A stretch of DNA of 64,000 nucleotides from Microvirga puerhi. Its GTDB lineage: Bacteria > Pseudomonadota > Alphaproteobacteria > Rhizobiales > Beijerinckiaceae. The stretch spans positions 1 through 64,000 of the forward strand of contig NZ_JAIRBM010000021.1 in NCBI RefSeq assembly GCF_020089865.1. Reading direction: 5' to 3'. Made by a program: the position numbers and the translations under genes. How positions within the stretch are numbered: the first letter of the stretch is position 1; each line of letters starts with the position of its first letter. The notes beneath the pieces were generated by a model that was not told the origin of the DNA, made no database searches, and saw nothing but the letters and a program-made list of their open reading frames with translations. This document shows positions 25,416-35,628 of this stretch, in pieces.

Positions 25416-26249
25416 TTGACCGAACAGAACCCTATTCTGAGCGTCGAGGGGCTTTGCGTCGGATTTCGGACCGCAGCTGGATTTGCTGACACCGTTCACG
25501 ATGTCAGCTTCTCTATCGGGCATCGAAAGACACTCTGCATTGTCGGCGAAAGCGGCAGCGGCAAAAGCGTTACCTGTCAGGCGATTCTCGGGCTCCTGGC
25601 AGGGAACGGTGCGCAGACCGGTGGACGTATCCTCTTCGAAGGGCACGACCTTGGCGCGATGAGTGAGACGGAGCTGGAGGCGATTCGAGGGCGCGGCATC
25701 GGCATGGTCTTCCAGGATCCGCTCGGATCCTTAAATCCGGTGCATACCGTCGGGCGCCTTCTGGATGAAGCCTTGCTGCTTCATACTCAGTTGAACCGGT
25801 CCGACCGCCATGTCCGCTCCATCGAGCTATTGCGCCTGGTCAGAATTCCCGACCCCGAACAGCGTCTCAAAGCATATGTTCACCAGTTCTCCGGTGGCAT
25901 GGCTCAGCGTGTCATGATCGCGATTGCACTTGCCTGCCGCCCGCAGCTTCTCATCGCCGATGAACCGACCACCGCGCTTGATGTCACGATCCAGGCACAG
26001 ATTCTCGAGCTTTTGAATCATCTCAAATCCGAGTTAGGAATGTCGCTTCTCTTCATTACCCACGATCTCGGAGTCGTTGCCGAGATGGCCGACGATGTCG
26101 TCGTCATGCGTCATGGACGCGTTGTGGAGGCTGGACCACTCACTCAGGTGTTCAATACGCCGGCGTCGGACTATACTAAGAGCTTGCTCGACGCAGTCGC
26201 TCGGCTCGATACCCCTTCACCTGCCTACCGCTGGAGGGACGTATCGTGA
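25416..26249 (+). CDS. Opp/Dpp-type ABC transporter ATP-binding protein (D-type) 1
   Basis: 277 aa. Walker A is GESGSGKS near 45-52, the signature FSGGMAQR near 160, and Walker [15 protein letters not shown] near 180. The C-terminal part is short, with a [18 protein letters not shown] extension of the OppD/DppD type. I take TTG 25416 as the start because GGAAG lies just before it; an earlier in-frame TTG at 25401 has no such site. It follows the binding-protein stop by one base. Confidence 0.85.
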   Translation: MTEQNPILSVEGLCVGFRTAAGFADTVHDVSFSIGHRKTLCIVGESGSGKSVTCQAILGLLAGNGAQTGGRILFEGHDLGAMSETELEAIRGRGIGMVFQDPLGSLNPVHTVGRLLDEALLLHTQLNRSDRHVRSIELLRLVRIPDPEQRLKAYVHQFSGGMAQRVMIAIALACRPQLLIADEPTTALDVTIQAQILELLNHLKSELGMSLLFITHDLGVVAEMADDVVVMRHGRVVEAGPLTQVFNTPASDYTKSLLDAVARLDTPSPAYRWRDVS

Positions 26250-27235
26250 TGGCAGTGAACCGGGAGCCCTTACTGCAGGTCTCGAATCTGAAGCGGTATT
26301 ATGGTGGTTCATCGTCCTGGCTGCGCGCCGGAAGGACGATTAAAGCCGTAGAGGATGTCTCCTTCTTCGTTCGCCCGGGCGAGACCTTTGGCGTTGTCGG
26401 CGAGAGCGGATGCGGCAAGACGACGACCGGCCGCATGATCGTTGGGCTGGATCGCCCCACCGCTGGATCGATCAATTTCGCGGGCGAAGAATTGACGACA
26501 TTGTCGGCGGAGGAGTGGCGGATCCGTCGGCGAAAGATGCAGATGATCTTTCAAAATCCCCTGTCCGCGCTTGATCCCCGCATGACGATCCGGCGCCAGA
26601 TCCGCGAGCCGCTCGATCTGCACGACATCGGCATTCCGAATGAGAGGGATGCCAAGGTTGAAGAACTTCTTGATGCGGTCTCTCTGCAGCCGGCAATGGC
26701 GGATCGGTATCCGCATCAGATCAGCGGTGGCCAGGCACAGCGCGCGGTCATTGCTCGTGCCCTCGGGCTCGATCCGGACCTAGTCGTCTGCGACGAACCC
26801 GTATCGGCTCTCGACCTTTCCGTCCAGGCACGCGTAACGGCTCTCCTGCAGGACCTTCAGGAGCGACGCGGGATGGCCTACGTTTTCATCTCGCACGACT
26901 TGCGGATCGTGAAGAAGCTGTCGCATCGGGTGGCAGTGATGTATCTCGGCCAAATCGTCGAGGTTGGCGATACCGATGATGTCTATCGGCAGCCGCTTCA
27001 TCCCTATACCCGAGCGCTGATTGCGGCGATTCCGGACATGGCTCCGAACCATCGCAGCAAACGCACAACGCTGCAAGGTGATCCCCCCAGTCCGGCCGCG
27101 CCGCCGTCCGGATGCCACTTCCATACCCGCTGCCATATGGCACGTGAAAGCTGTGCCCGCGAGGCGCCAGTTCTGCGGGAAATCGGCGGGGCGCACCAAG
27201 TGCGCTGCCATTTTGCCGAAGAATTTGCTTCATGA
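26249..27235 (+). CDS. Opp/Dpp-type ABC transporter ATP-binding protein (F-type) 1
   Basis: 328 aa. Walker A is GESGCGKTTTGRM near 55-67, the signature ISGGQAQRAVIARAL near 155, and Walker B VVCDEPVSALDLSVQ near 175. The Cys-containing C-terminal oligopeptide-transporter domain includes GCHFHTRC and VRCHF. It pairs with the preceding ATPase as the second nucleotide-binding subunit. The ATG overlaps the preceding stop (TGATG); a GTG three bases earlier is an alternative start. The domain is complete at the C-terminus. Confidence 0.9.
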   Translation: MAVNREPLLQVSNLKRYYGGSSSWLRAGRTIKAVEDVSFFVRPGETFGVVGESGCGKTTTGRMIVGLDRPTAGSINFAGEELTTLSAEEWRIRRRKMQMIFQNPLSALDPRMTIRRQIREPLDLHDIGIPNERDAKVEELLDAVSLQPAMADRYPHQISGGQAQRAVIARALGLDPDLVVCDEPVSALDLSVQARVTALLQDLQERRGMAYVFISHDLRIVKKLSHRVAVMYLGQIVEVGDTDDVYRQPLHPYTRALIAAIPDMAPNHRSKRTTLQGDPPSPAAPPSGCHFHTRCHMARESCAREAPVLREIGGAHQVRCHFAEEFAS

Positions 27236-27246
27236 AGGGGAAGGGG

Positions 27247-27972
27247 ATGAAGATCATCGCCCACCGTGGCTATTCGGCGCGATACACAGAGAACACGCTG
27301 AGCGCATATCATGCCGCGATCGACGTCGGATGCGACATGATAGAGGCCGATGCGCGCCTGAGCGCCGACGGCATCATATTCTGCACGCACGATGCCAACC
27401 TCACGCGCATCGCCGGGCAGAACATCGAAATTGCCGCGACCTGTGCCCAGGATCTTCGCGGCATTCGCCTTATCGATGGAGAGCGTCTCGCGACACTTGA
27501 GGATGTGATCGCCGAATGCGGGGCGAGGATTCCGATCCTGGTGGATGTCAAGACAACCGATACCGCCGTCATCGATGCGATTGTTCGCGTAGTGAGAGCC
27601 TCCGGAGCGAAGGACATTTGGGTCGGTGTGCGGGCAGTGACGCAATGCGAGCGTCTGTCCATACTCGCGCCGTCGGTGCCGGTTCTCGCCTTTCTACCGC
27701 GCTACGAAGATGCGGCTGCGTTCCAAGTGGCCGGTGCTCGTGCCTTTCGCGTCTGGGAGGGCGACCTTGCGGCGGGCGTGCATAAATCTTTGCCTTGGGA
27801 TCGGCCCTTCTGGGTTACGACGGGTGGGCGTGGGACGAATCAAGAGGTCGGCGACACCGATGAGGGTGGGCTGGCGACGGTCGCCGCGTCCGGTGCGGAG
27901 GCCATTCTCATGAACGACCCGTTTCTGGCGCGACAGTCGCTTCATTTAGCGACCGTTTCGGACAAGGGATGA
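27247..27972 (+). CDS. Glycerophosphodiester phosphodiesterase (GDPD) 2
   Basis: 241 aa GDPD enzyme encoded inside the ABC importer operon, between the ATPases and the permeases. The catalytic set is intact: H6 in AHRGY, E33 and D35 in IEADARL, and H48 in CTHDANLTR. DVKTT near 100 gives the further metal ligand. It shares the fold but not close identity with the GDPD encoded at 21974-22741. The start at 27247 follows AAGGGG; an in-frame ATG at 27232 overlaps the previous stop and is possible. A GDPD at this position suggests that imported substrates are cleaved in the cytoplasm. Confidence 0.9.
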   Translation: MKIIAHRGYSARYTENTLSAYHAAIDVGCDMIEADARLSADGIIFCTHDANLTRIAGQNIEIAATCAQDLRGIRLIDGERLATLEDVIAECGARIPILVDVKTTDTAVIDAIVRVVRASGAKDIWVGVRAVTQCERLSILAPSVPVLAFLPRYEDAAAFQVAGARAFRVWEGDLAAGVHKSLPWDRPFWVTTGGRGTNQEVGDTDEGGLATVAASGAEAILMNDPFLARQSLHLATVSDKG

Positions 27973-27975
27973 ACG

Positions 27976-28911
27976 ATGCAGGCTTCCTACTTCGCGAAGA
28001 AGATCATCCGGTCCGTGTTGACCATCTGGCTGGTCGTCACCTTCACCTTTGCCGCGCTTCATATGTCGGGTGATCCCATCGAGGCTCTTGTCGGTGACCA
28101 GGCGCCAGCGGCGGTCGTGGCTCATTACCGCGAAAAGTTCGGCCTCGACCGACCGCTGTGGGAGCAATATGTTTCCTATCTCCACAGCATTGCCCTTGGT
28201 GATTTCGGTCTGTCCATGTCCGACCAGAAACCCGCCACGACTCTGATCGCTGAGGCATTGCCCAACACCTTGCGGCTCGGTCTCGTCTCCTTTATCGGCG
28301 GTCTGACGGGCGGAGTCGTGCTCGGCATTGTCGCCGCGCTCAACCGTAACCGGCCGGTGGACCGTTTCGTCATGAGTTTCGCCGTGTTCGGGTTCAGCAT
28401 GCCGAATTTCTTTCTCGGCATTCTCCTGATGCTGCTATTCGCCCTGCACTTGCGTGTGCTACCAAGCGCCGGCGCAGACACGGGCTGGCACCTCATCTTG
28501 CCGGCGATCACGCTCGGAACTCATTTCGCCGGTACCTTCGCCCGCTTCACGCGTTCAGCCATGCTTGAAGTCATGAACAAGCAATATATGACCGCTGCGA
28601 GGGCCAAAGGTGCACCGCAGGCCCGACGCGTCTTCTGGCACGCATTGCCAAATGCAGCTATTCCTATCCTCACCATCGTCGGTCTCAAGCTCGGCGACCT
28701 CGTCGCCGGATCGATCGTCGTCGAAAGCGTCTTCGCCTGGCCCGGCATCGGTCGCCTTCTCGTCGGAGCGGTCACCTCCCGTGATTTCGCTCTCGTGCAG
28801 GCCATCCTGATCATGGTGGCGATCACCATGATGCTCACAAACCTCGCCGTCGATTTCATCTATACAATTGTCGACCCGCGCATGCGCACATCGGAAGGGG
28901 CGCGGGCATGA
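27976..28911 (+). CDS. Opp/Dpp-type ABC permease (B-type) 1
   Basis: 311 aa with six membrane helices. The N-terminus resembles DppB, with FGLDRPLWEQYVSYLHSIALGDFG. The EAA loop is near 205-220 (ARAKGAPQARRVFWHALPNA), and the C-terminus has ESVFAWPGIGRLLVGAV and FIYTIVDPRMR. It begins 3 bp after the GDPD stop and overlaps the next permease by 4 bp. Confidence 0.9.
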   Translation: MQASYFAKKIIRSVLTIWLVVTFTFAALHMSGDPIEALVGDQAPAAVVAHYREKFGLDRPLWEQYVSYLHSIALGDFGLSMSDQKPATTLIAEALPNTLRLGLVSFIGGLTGGVVLGIVAALNRNRPVDRFVMSFAVFGFSMPNFFLGILLMLLFALHLRVLPSAGADTGWHLILPAITLGTHFAGTFARFTRSAMLEVMNKQYMTAARAKGAPQARRVFWHALPNAAIPILTIVGLKLGDLVAGSIVVESVFAWPGIGRLLVGAVTSRDFALVQAILIMVAITMMLTNLAVDFIYTIVDPRMRTSEGARA

Positions 28912-29801
28912 AGCCCTGGATCACCACCGTCGCCCGCTGGCGAAAGAAGGAGCGCAGTCTGGTCACGGCCGAAGCGCGGTTTCCGGCCCTTGTCGTTGCA
29001 GCCCTCGTCTTTATGGCGTTCATTTTCCTCGTGGCAATCCTCGCAGATGTGATTGCCCCGTACGACTATCGCGCGCAGTCTCTGCGGCTTCGCCTTGCAT
29101 CGCCTGTCTTCCTTGAGGGGGATTTGCGACATATCCTGGGAACCGACGAGCTTGGCCGCGACGTATTCAGCCGTCTTCTCTATGCCACGCGCTTCAGCAT
29201 CGTGATTGCGCTCGCCGGGACCCTAATGGGTGCGACCCTCGGTACGCTCCTCGGCTTCATTGCCGCCCATTATCGCGGCACAGTGGAGGAGGGAATCATG
29301 ATGCTTGCCGATGTTCAGGCCTCGCTACCCTTCATGCTGATTGCCCTTGCGCTCATCGCCGCGTTCGGCGGCAGCGTGCTTCTGTTCACCGCGATCATGG
29401 GCATCTATGGCTGGGAGGTCTTTGCGCGATTGACGCGCGGAGTCGTGCTCTCAGCCAACGGCCAGGGCTACGCGACGGCGATGACGGCCCTTGGCGCGCC
29501 ACCGCGTCATATCTATTGGCGCCATATCCTGCCGAACATCCTCAGCGTGCTCATCGTGCAGTTTACGCTGAATTTTCCGCAAGTGATTCTTCTCGAGACG
29601 TCTTTGAGCTTCCTCGGCCTCGGCATCCGTCCGCCACTTACGAGCCTCGGTCAGATGCTCGGAGCGGGCCGCGCCTATATCACCACCGCTTGGTGGGTCG
29701 CCATTCTGCCGGGTTCATTGATCTTTCTCACCACCATGTCGATCTCGATCATAGGCGATTGGCTGAGAGACAGGTTCGATCCAACCTTGCGCAATCAGTA
29801 A
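28908..29801 (+). CDS. Opp/Dpp-type ABC permease (C-type) 1
   Basis: 297 aa, DppC-like. It has one N-terminal helix, the LGTDELGRDVFSRLLYATR motif near 80, five further helices, and the EAA loop MTALGAPPRHIYWRHILPN near 200. It ends IGDWLRDRFDPTLRNQ. This completes the importer. The operon order (binding protein, two ATPases, GDPD, two permeases) differs from the usual A-B-C-D-F order. Confidence 0.9.
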   Translation: MKPWITTVARWRKKERSLVTAEARFPALVVAALVFMAFIFLVAILADVIAPYDYRAQSLRLRLASPVFLEGDLRHILGTDELGRDVFSRLLYATRFSIVIALAGTLMGATLGTLLGFIAAHYRGTVEEGIMMLADVQASLPFMLIALALIAAFGGSVLLFTAIMGIYGWEVFARLTRGVVLSANGQGYATAMTALGAPPRHIYWRHILPNILSVLIVQFTLNFPQVILLETSLSFLGLGIRPPLTSLGQMLGAGRAYITTAWWVAILPGSLIFLTTMSISIIGDWLRDRFDPTLRNQ

Positions 29802-29928
29802 GCGCAACGCATTAAGCCTTCATCATAAACGGAACTATCGCAAGCTTCTTGTTTCAGAAGTCTCGCCGCCTTGTCATGTAACGAGGGCCATGCCAACTCA
29901 CCACATCCCAATCCCCCAATATAGCCCT

Positions 29929-29959
29929 TTGATGTGCCTTGATTAGCAAGGCACATCAA
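29929..29959. terminator. Hairpin between convergent operons
   Basis: TTGATGTGCCTTG-ATTAG-CAAGGCACATCAA, with perfect 13-bp arms and a 5-base loop, lies between the plus-strand importer operon and the minus-strand dehydrogenase gene. The position fits a bidirectional terminator, but no T-tract follows on either side. Confidence 0.55.
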
Positions 29960-30027
29960 CGCCGTTCATCAGAGGCATGTTCCATGGTTTGTGAGCATCA
30001 CGCACCATAGTTCCATGCCTACACTCT

Positions 30028-31479
30028 TCAGCCATCCATACGAGTGACGAACTTCGTCGTCATATAGGCGCCAATAGCCTCGGATCCGCCTTCAGTACCA
30101 TATCCGGATTCCTTGATCCCCCCGAATGGGACCTCCGGCAGGGCGAGCCCATTGTGGTTGATGGTGGTCATGCCTGCCTGGATACGTAGACCGAGCTGAT
30201 GAGCCTTCTCGCTCGAGCTGGTGAACGCATAGCTGGCAAGACCAAATGGAAGACGATTGGCTTCTGTGATCACCTCGTCCAGAGTCCGGAACGAGCGGAA
30301 TGCTGCCACGGGACCGAACGGCTCTTCATTCATAATGCGTGCCTCGATCGGTACGTTGCAAAGCACTGTGGGCTCGAAGAAATAGCCCTTGTTCCCAATT
30401 CGCCGACCTCCGACCTTGAGTTCGGATCCACGCTGGACAGCGTCCGAGATAAGGCCCTCAAGCGCAGGGATGCGTCGTGGGTTAGCGAGCGGACCCATCT
30501 GAACGCCCTCGTCCCACCCATTGCCCACCCGGATTTCCCTCGTTGCCGTCACGAACGAATCGACCACGCGCTCGTAGACACTTTCCTCAACGAGAAAGCG
30601 GGTAGGGGATACGCAGACTTGCCCCGCATTGCGGAACTTCGAGGCGACTAGCACCTTCACAGCCTTCTCGATATCCGCGTCGGCAAAGACGATCGCGGGC
30701 GCATGACCACCGAGTTCCATGGTGGAAAGCTTCATATGCTGCCCAGCCAATGCTGCGATGTGCTTGCCGACCGGTGTCGAGCCTGTGAAGGAAATCTTGC
30801 GAATGACCGGATGAGGGATGAGATACTCCGATATTTCGGAAGGTACTCCGTAGACAAGATTGACCACGCCGGCTGGCACGCCAGCATCTACGAAGGCGCG
30901 GATCAGCTCCGCTGGCGAGGCTGGCGTTTCCTCTGGCGCCTTGACGATGATGGAGCAGCCCGCAGCAAGAGCTGCAGACAGTTTGCGTACGATCTGATTG
31001 ATTGGGAAGTTCCAAGGAGTGAATGCCGCGACCGGTCCGACCGGAAGCTTCAAGGTCATCTGCGTCACGCCAGGCGCACGCGCCGGAATGATCTGTCCAT
31101 AGGTGCGCCGCGCTTCTTCGGCAAACCAGTCAATGATGTCAGCGCCGGCAAGGGTCTCCATCTTTGCCTCGACGATGGGTTTACCCTGTTCCAGGGTCAT
31201 TATCTGCGCAATGTCCTGAGCACGTGAGCGCAGCAGATCGGCAGCGTGGCGCATGAGCTTCGCGCGATCATAAGCCGACATGGCACTCCAAGCGCTGGCT
31301 CCCCTCTCTGCAGCCGCGAGCGCGGCATCAAGGTCAGGCTTTGTGGCATGGGCAACTGTGCCGATGACTTCTTCGGTTGCAGGATTGACGACGTCGATCA
31401 CTCTTCCGTCAGTGCCGGAGCGCCACTCGCCATCAATGAAAAGCTCAGTATTGGGATAGGGGCTTGTCGTATCGGCCAT
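30028..31479 (-). CDS. NAD(P)-dependent aldehyde dehydrogenase, succinate-semialdehyde type
   Basis: 483 aa aldehyde dehydrogenase. Oxyanion Asn157 is in PWNFPI, the general base Glu255 in ELGGHAP and the nucleophile Cys289 in GQVCVSP. The nucleotide-binding [10 protein letters not shown] lies near 231. The overall pattern ([28 protein letters not shown]) is that of GabD/succinate-semialdehyde and alpha-ketoglutarate-semialdehyde dehydrogenases. It is separated by 260 bp with a 24-bp palindrome from the upstream amidohydrolase gene, so it may have its own promoter. It probably oxidises the semialdehyde product of the neighbouring pathway. Confidence 0.85.
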   Translation of the reverse strand: MADTTSPYPNTELFIDGEWRSGTDGRVIDVVNPATEEVIGTVAHATKPDLDAALAAAERGASAWSAMSAYDRAKLMRHAADLLRSRAQDIAQIMTLEQGKPIVEAKMETLAGADIIDWFAEEARRTYGQIIPARAPGVTQMTLKLPVGPVAAFTPWNFPINQIVRKLSAALAAGCSIIVKAPEETPASPAELIRAFVDAGVPAGVVNLVYGVPSEISEYLIPHPVIRKISFTGSTPVGKHIAALAGQHMKLSTMELGGHAPAIVFADADIEKAVKVLVASKFRNAGQVCVSPTRFLVEESVYERVVDSFVTATREIRVGNGWDEGVQMGPLANPRRIPALEGLISDAVQRGSELKVGGRRIGNKGYFFEPTVLCNVPIEARIMNEEPFGPVAAFRSFRTLDEVITEANRLPFGLASYAFTSSSEKAHQLGLRIQAGMTTINHNGLALPEVPFGGIKESGYGTEGGSEAIGAYMTTKFVTRMDG

Positions 31480-31568
31480 GATCGTTGTCCTATATGCTGC
31501 AATCAGGTGGAAACACCGAACTCGGCTATCGCCAGTCCGTTGTCGAATCTGTCAGGCTGGCACGCGAA

Positions 31569-31592
31569 CGGTTGAGATGGTCATCTCAACCG
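31569..31592. promoter_or_regulatory. 24-bp palindrome upstream of the aldehyde dehydrogenase gene
   Basis: CGGTTGAGATG-GT-CATCTCAACCG, with perfect 11-bp arms, is centred about 100 bp upstream of the dehydrogenase start. No T-tract follows it on the minus strand, which makes an operator more likely than a terminator. No regulator gene is adjacent. Confidence 0.55.
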
Positions 31593-31738
31593 AGGCATCG
31601 AGGGTACTGGAGATCGCGGTAAAGATCGTGCGGCCCCTGCGCGAGGCGTGCTCGCGCAATGATTTTGTCGTAAATCCTGAGCATAGATTGCATCTTAATA
31701 CCATCTTCGGCTCTGAAGAGAGCGGTCTGCCTGCCCCT

Positions 31739-32965
31739 CTAAAGCACTGGTTGCAAGATTTCCGCGATCGGAATGGGACGTGTTGCGGCGCTCACCAATT
31801 CACTCGTGGAGGCAACGGGCCAGAGTAAAAGGTCGTCTATCTGACAGTTCTCGATGGACACGCTCGCGCCACATGTTCCCAGGCGAGCGAACCGCGTCAC
31901 GCACGCGAGCCAGCGGCCAAAAGGCGGATCGAGATGTGCAGCCAAGGCGCCGACGAACAGCGCACGAATGGGATCGTGTGTGCCGAACGGAACGAAGGCA
32001 TCGCGAACGTTATCACTTCCGAATGCAACGGGAATGCCGTAAGCAAGTGCCTCCTTGACACGGGAAAGCCCTCGTCGGTTCGGCGTCCCCCCGTTCCGGT
32101 CTTGGAGATAGAGATTGCTCGTTGGCAGCGAGACGAGCGTGAGGCCAGCTTCGGAGACGAGGTCGAGGCGACGCGTGAGAGCATCGCCCTCAAGATCGAT
32201 CATGCTCGACGCGTGACCGCACAAAACCGGCAAGGAGAACCGGTGCTCACGAACGGTCTCAGCGATGATCGCTAGCCCATCGCGGCCGGCGCCGAAGCCT
32301 TCATCGACATGGAAATCGAGAGGAATTCCCGCTTCCGTCGCTGCGCGCACCATGGCCTGAATGCCCTCGCGTCGTTTCGACTGGTCGAGGACGAAGGCGC
32401 CTAGCGCACCGCCGTCCCGCGCGATCCGGACTGCGAGTCTCGCGGTTGCCGTCGGGTCCGCGAAGCTCTCGATGGGGAACAAGGCCGCTCGCTGAAGCAC
32501 GAGTCGCGATCGCCATTCCTGCGCCAGTTCACCTAACACCTCCCAGGCAAGCGGCATTGCCTCCGGGCGCGTCGGGTCGAGGCGGCAATCCACATGGGTT
32601 CGTACGAAATTACACCCGGTTGCTGCAAGCTCCTTGAGACCCCGCTCCCCACGTGTCCGCAGATCATCCGCGGTCCAGCGATCTTTGTCCGCCTCCTGTG
32701 CAGCGATGGCTTGAAGCAGCGAATCTCCGGGTGTAAGGCGGTCGGCAGTGTGGCATTTGTCGAGATGGCAATGCGCTTCGGCGAGCTTCATCGTCACGAT
32801 GTGATCAGCGGCAACTGGCGATGGCACTAGTCCGGCGACACGGCCGTTCCGAATTATGAGGTCGCCGGCTAGGCAATCCCCGTCGCGCCGTCCGCCAAAC
32901 CGCTGCGCGTCTGAGAGCAAATCGCACGGCACCTTGACGCCGGAGATAGTGCCATCGAAGGACAT
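31739..32965 (-). CDS. Cytosine-deaminase-like metal-dependent amidohydrolase
   Basis: 408 aa, amidohydrolase superfamily. Metal ligands H65 and H67 are in EAHCHLDK, as in CodA. Further motifs are RTHVDCR near 122, FHVDEGFG near 215, LCGHASS near 247 and the metal Asp in FGSDNVRD near 312. Relatives deaminate cytosine, isoguanine, creatinine or related ring amidines, or hydrolyse cyclic amides; the sequence does not reveal which. The ATG directly follows the stop of the flavoprotein gene, with GGAGG inside that gene's end, so the two are translationally coupled. Confidence 0.85.
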   Translation of the reverse strand: MSFDGTISGVKVPCDLLSDAQRFGGRRDGDCLAGDLIIRNGRVAGLVPSPVAADHIVTMKLAEAHCHLDKCHTADRLTPGDSLLQAIAAQEADKDRWTADDLRTRGERGLKELAATGCNFVRTHVDCRLDPTRPEAMPLAWEVLGELAQEWRSRLVLQRAALFPIESFADPTATARLAVRIARDGGALGAFVLDQSKRREGIQAMVRAATEAGIPLDFHVDEGFGAGRDGLAIIAETVREHRFSLPVLCGHASSMIDLEGDALTRRLDLVSEAGLTLVSLPTSNLYLQDRNGGTPNRRGLSRVKEALAYGIPVAFGSDNVRDAFVPFGTHDPIRALFVGALAAHLDPPFGRWLACVTRFARLGTCGASVSIENCQIDDLLLWPVASTSELVSAATRPIPIAEILQPVL

Positions 32966-34210
32966 CTAAGCCTCCGCTGGAATGCGTACGCCATCGCCGG
33001 CGCGCAAAAGATTGGGCAGTTGCCCTGTAATGATCTCCTCGACGGTTGGGGAATATCCGGCAGAAATGAGCTTGCGCGCAGCCATGTGATCGCTGGGCCG
33101 GTTCACGGAATCGACGGCGACCAATCTCGGCCCGGAAAAATGATAAACTGAGAAGTTGCCTTCGCTCATCGAGCCCGACAGCACCTGCCGATCAGCAGTG
33201 CCCAGGAGGCCCACCATTTGGAGCTTCAGGTCGCCGATATCGGACCAGAACCACGGCACGGCACGATAGGGCTCCTGGCTGCCGATGATCGCGCGGGCCG
33301 CGTGACGCGCCTGATCGGTAGCGTTCTGCACAGATTCCAACCGAACGGTCCCTCCCGTCAGCCAATGATCGAATCGCGCGCAATCGCCGATAGCGAAGAC
33401 ATCGGGATGTGACGTGCGCAAAGTCGCGTCGACGAGGATGCCATCATCGCAGGCGAGGCCCGCCGCCGCCGCGAGCCTGCAATCCGGGACCACTCCCGTG
33501 CCGAGCACCACGAGATCGGCATGGAGCATTTCGCCTGCGCTTGTCACGATTGTCGTGCCACCACCCGGTCGATCGATAACCGCTGTGATTCCAGTGCCGA
33601 GGTAGAACTGAACGCCGTTCCTTTCGAGATGAGCCTGAGCGTGCGCGGCGATTGTTAGAGACGTCCCCCGAGTCAACACACGGGAGCCAATCTCGACAAC
33701 CGTTACCGGACAGCCTGAGGCTGTTATTGTCGCCGCCGTCTCAAACCCTATGAATCCCCCTCCGACGACGATAGCATTCCGGGCCGTCTGCAACGCCTTC
33801 CGGACTGCGCGGGCGTCGGACGCCGAGCGAAGAGTGTAGACGCCGTCGTGCTCGAGACCCTTGACGGCAGGACGCCGCGGAACTGCGCCGGTAGCAAGGA
33901 CTGCCTTGTCGAATGAAATTGAAGCTCCGTCGGCAAGCCGGACAGTCTTCGCATCAAGATCAAGCGCTGCGGCTTCGACACCGCGGAGGCACGTGATACC
34001 TGCAGTCGTATAGGCGCTTTCCGCACGCAGGGGCGTTGGATCCGTATTATCCCTCTTGAGAAATCCCTTGGACAGGGGCGGACGGTGGTAAGGAACGACG
34101 TTCTCGTTCCCGATCAATGTAATAGGATCGTCGTATCCCATCCGGCGTAGGGTCACAGCTGCCAGCGATCCGGCATGACCGGATCCGACAATGACTGTCC
34201 CCCTCGTCAC
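32966..34210 (-). CDS. NAD(P)H:ferredoxin-reductase-like FAD protein
   Basis: 414 aa, pyridine-nucleotide-disulfide oxidoreductase fold as in putidaredoxin and rhodocoxin reductases. FAD-binding GSGHAG is at 9-14, [20 protein letters not shown] is the family's conserved N-terminal string, the NAD motif [11 protein letters not shown] lies near 152, and FAIGDCARF near 280 binds FAD. A C-terminal reductase domain follows. The start is GTG 34210, whose GTGA overlaps the stop of the FAD oxidase gene. No ferredoxin or Rieske oxygenase gene is adjacent, so its electron acceptor is unknown. Confidence 0.85.
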   Translation of the reverse strand: MTRGTVIVGSGHAGSLAAVTLRRMGYDDPITLIGNENVVPYHRPPLSKGFLKRDNTDPTPLRAESAYTTAGITCLRGVEAAALDLDAKTVRLADGASISFDKAVLATGAVPRRPAVKGLEHDGVYTLRSASDARAVRKALQTARNAIVVGGGFIGFETAATITASGCPVTVVEIGSRVLTRGTSLTIAAHAQAHLERNGVQFYLGTGITAVIDRPGGGTTIVTSAGEMLHADLVVLGTGVVPDCRLAAAAGLACDDGILVDATLRTSHPDVFAIGDCARFDHWLTGGTVRLESVQNATDQARHAARAIIGSQEPYRAVPWFWSDIGDLKLQMVGLLGTADRQVLSGSMSEGNFSVYHFSGPRLVAVDSVNRPSDHMAARKLISAGYSPTVEEIITGQLPNLLRAGDGVRIPAEA

Positions 34211-35628
34211 GAGGCCCTCGCGACTGGCTGATGCTGCGGCAATTTCTCGATTTCGTCCGCCGGCAGATGCTTGACCTCGTCCCATAGCCGAGACTTCCCG
34301 ACATTGAGGAGCCCATGGGGATCGAGGCGTTTCTTCCACGCAAGATGCCTGTAGTCCGGCTTCATGGATCCACCTTCGACGTATGGCACATGCGGATTCG
34401 AGGTGGGACAGCCATGAGCATCATAGATGCTCATGAGTTCAAACAGTCTATCATCCGTGGTGTAACGGACAACCGGAAGATCGAATGCGACGAGCTGACC
34501 GTTGAGGAGGGCGAATTCGTGGTGCATCAACACCTCGTCGCCAAAAACTGAGCGCAAGGGATCGATCTTGCCGCTGTCCAGCGGCGCCCGGAATGTAACC
34601 TGAAGGTAGGTGACACTCCGGTCCTGCTTCAGGACCTGAAGAGTCGTGTGATTGTAGGAGAATTCGCTGAGGTGTGGGAGGCTGGCCTTGTGCAGGACGC
34701 CATCATTCACCGCCAGGTCGATCTGGCCGCCTGCCTGACGAACATGTTCCTGCACAACTGATAAACCTGGCTCGGCGACGCGCACGAGGAGAAGGTCCCG
34801 GCCGTCTTCACCGAGCGTGCCGAGAGCCTTGATCGATGCAGCGATACGTCCGTCGATGGAGGTGAGGAGTTTCAGATCAAGTGATCGATCGGAGCCTACG
34901 GCAATTCCGGCCTCGAAAGCTTGCCGATAGGAAGGGAACGAAGCAATTACATTGATCCAGTGCGGCGACGGTACTGTCTTAAGGACAAGATCAGTGATGA
35001 TGCCGTTAATGCCCCATGCATGATGGATCGCCCGGATATCATCGCCGCGAAACACATGCCGACGAGGTTCCTCCTCCATGGAGAGAACGCCGATCGCATC
35101 GATATTGCCACCATCGCGCAGCATCCCGTGGCGGATCGAGCCGATGCCGCCGGAGCCGCCCGCGATGAAGCCGCCGATGGTAGCGATGGCCTCGGTCGAG
35201 GGAAAGATCGGAAGCTCGCGGCCTTGTCCCCGCAGTGCCGCGTTCACCGCGCCGATCTTGCAGCCCGCTTCGACATGCACCGTTCCGTCGTCGATAGAGA
35301 GGATTCGGTTGAAACCTGTCATGTCGAGGATCAGCCCTCCGGCGAGTGGAACGGCCTGGCCGTAATTACCGGTGCCGCCGCCGCGGAGCACCGTCGGCAC
35401 ACGCGCCTCGACGGCGGCCTTGACGCAGCGCTCAAGCTCTTCGGGCGATTTCGGCATCGCCACGAGATCGCCGAACTGGCCGGCGAGCTGCCGACTGAGG
35501 ATCGGGCTGTACCAAAAGAAATCGCGCGAGCGCTTTTTCACGATGGATGGGACGTCGTGCGTTTCCATCTCCCCGAGTGACGCGCGAAACGCCGGCCAAT
35601 CGATGCTGCTCTTTCCGGAAATTGACAT
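34207..35628 (-). CDS. FAD-binding oxidase/dehydrogenase, GlcD/4-type
   Basis: 473 aa. The PCMH-type FAD domain (FAD_binding_4) spans about 45-230, with [20 protein letters not shown] for the pyrophosphate loop and [21 protein letters not shown] substrate domain follows, ending LLNVGK as in GlcD and vanillyl-alcohol-oxidase-type enzymes. Such flavoenzymes oxidise C-N or C-O bonds of hydroxy acids, cyclic amines or phenols. The start is ATG 35628 after GAGGGAGACGTG. The ATG overlaps the stop of the creatininase-type gene. Confidence 0.85.
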   Translation of the reverse strand: MSISGKSSIDWPAFRASLGEMETHDVPSIVKKRSRDFFWYSPILSRQLAGQFGDLVAMPKSPEELERCVKAAVEARVPTVLRGGGTGNYGQAVPLAGGLILDMTGFNRILSIDDGTVHVEAGCKIGAVNAALRGQGRELPIFPSTEAIATIGGFIAGGSGGIGSIRHGMLRDGGNIDAIGVLSMEEEPRRHVFRGDDIRAIHHAWGINGIITDLVLKTVPSPHWINVIASFPSYRQAFEAGIAVGSDRSLDLKLLTSIDGRIAASIKALGTLGEDGRDLLLVRVAEPGLSVVQEHVRQAGGQIDLAVNDGVLHKASLPHLSEFSYNHTTLQVLKQDRSVTYLQVTFRAPLDSGKIDPLRSVFGDEVLMHHEFALLNGQLVAFDLPVVRYTTDDRLFELMSIYDAHGCPTSNPHVPYVEGGSMKPDYRHLAWKKRLDPHGLLNVGKSRLWDEVKHLPADEIEKLPQHQPVARAS

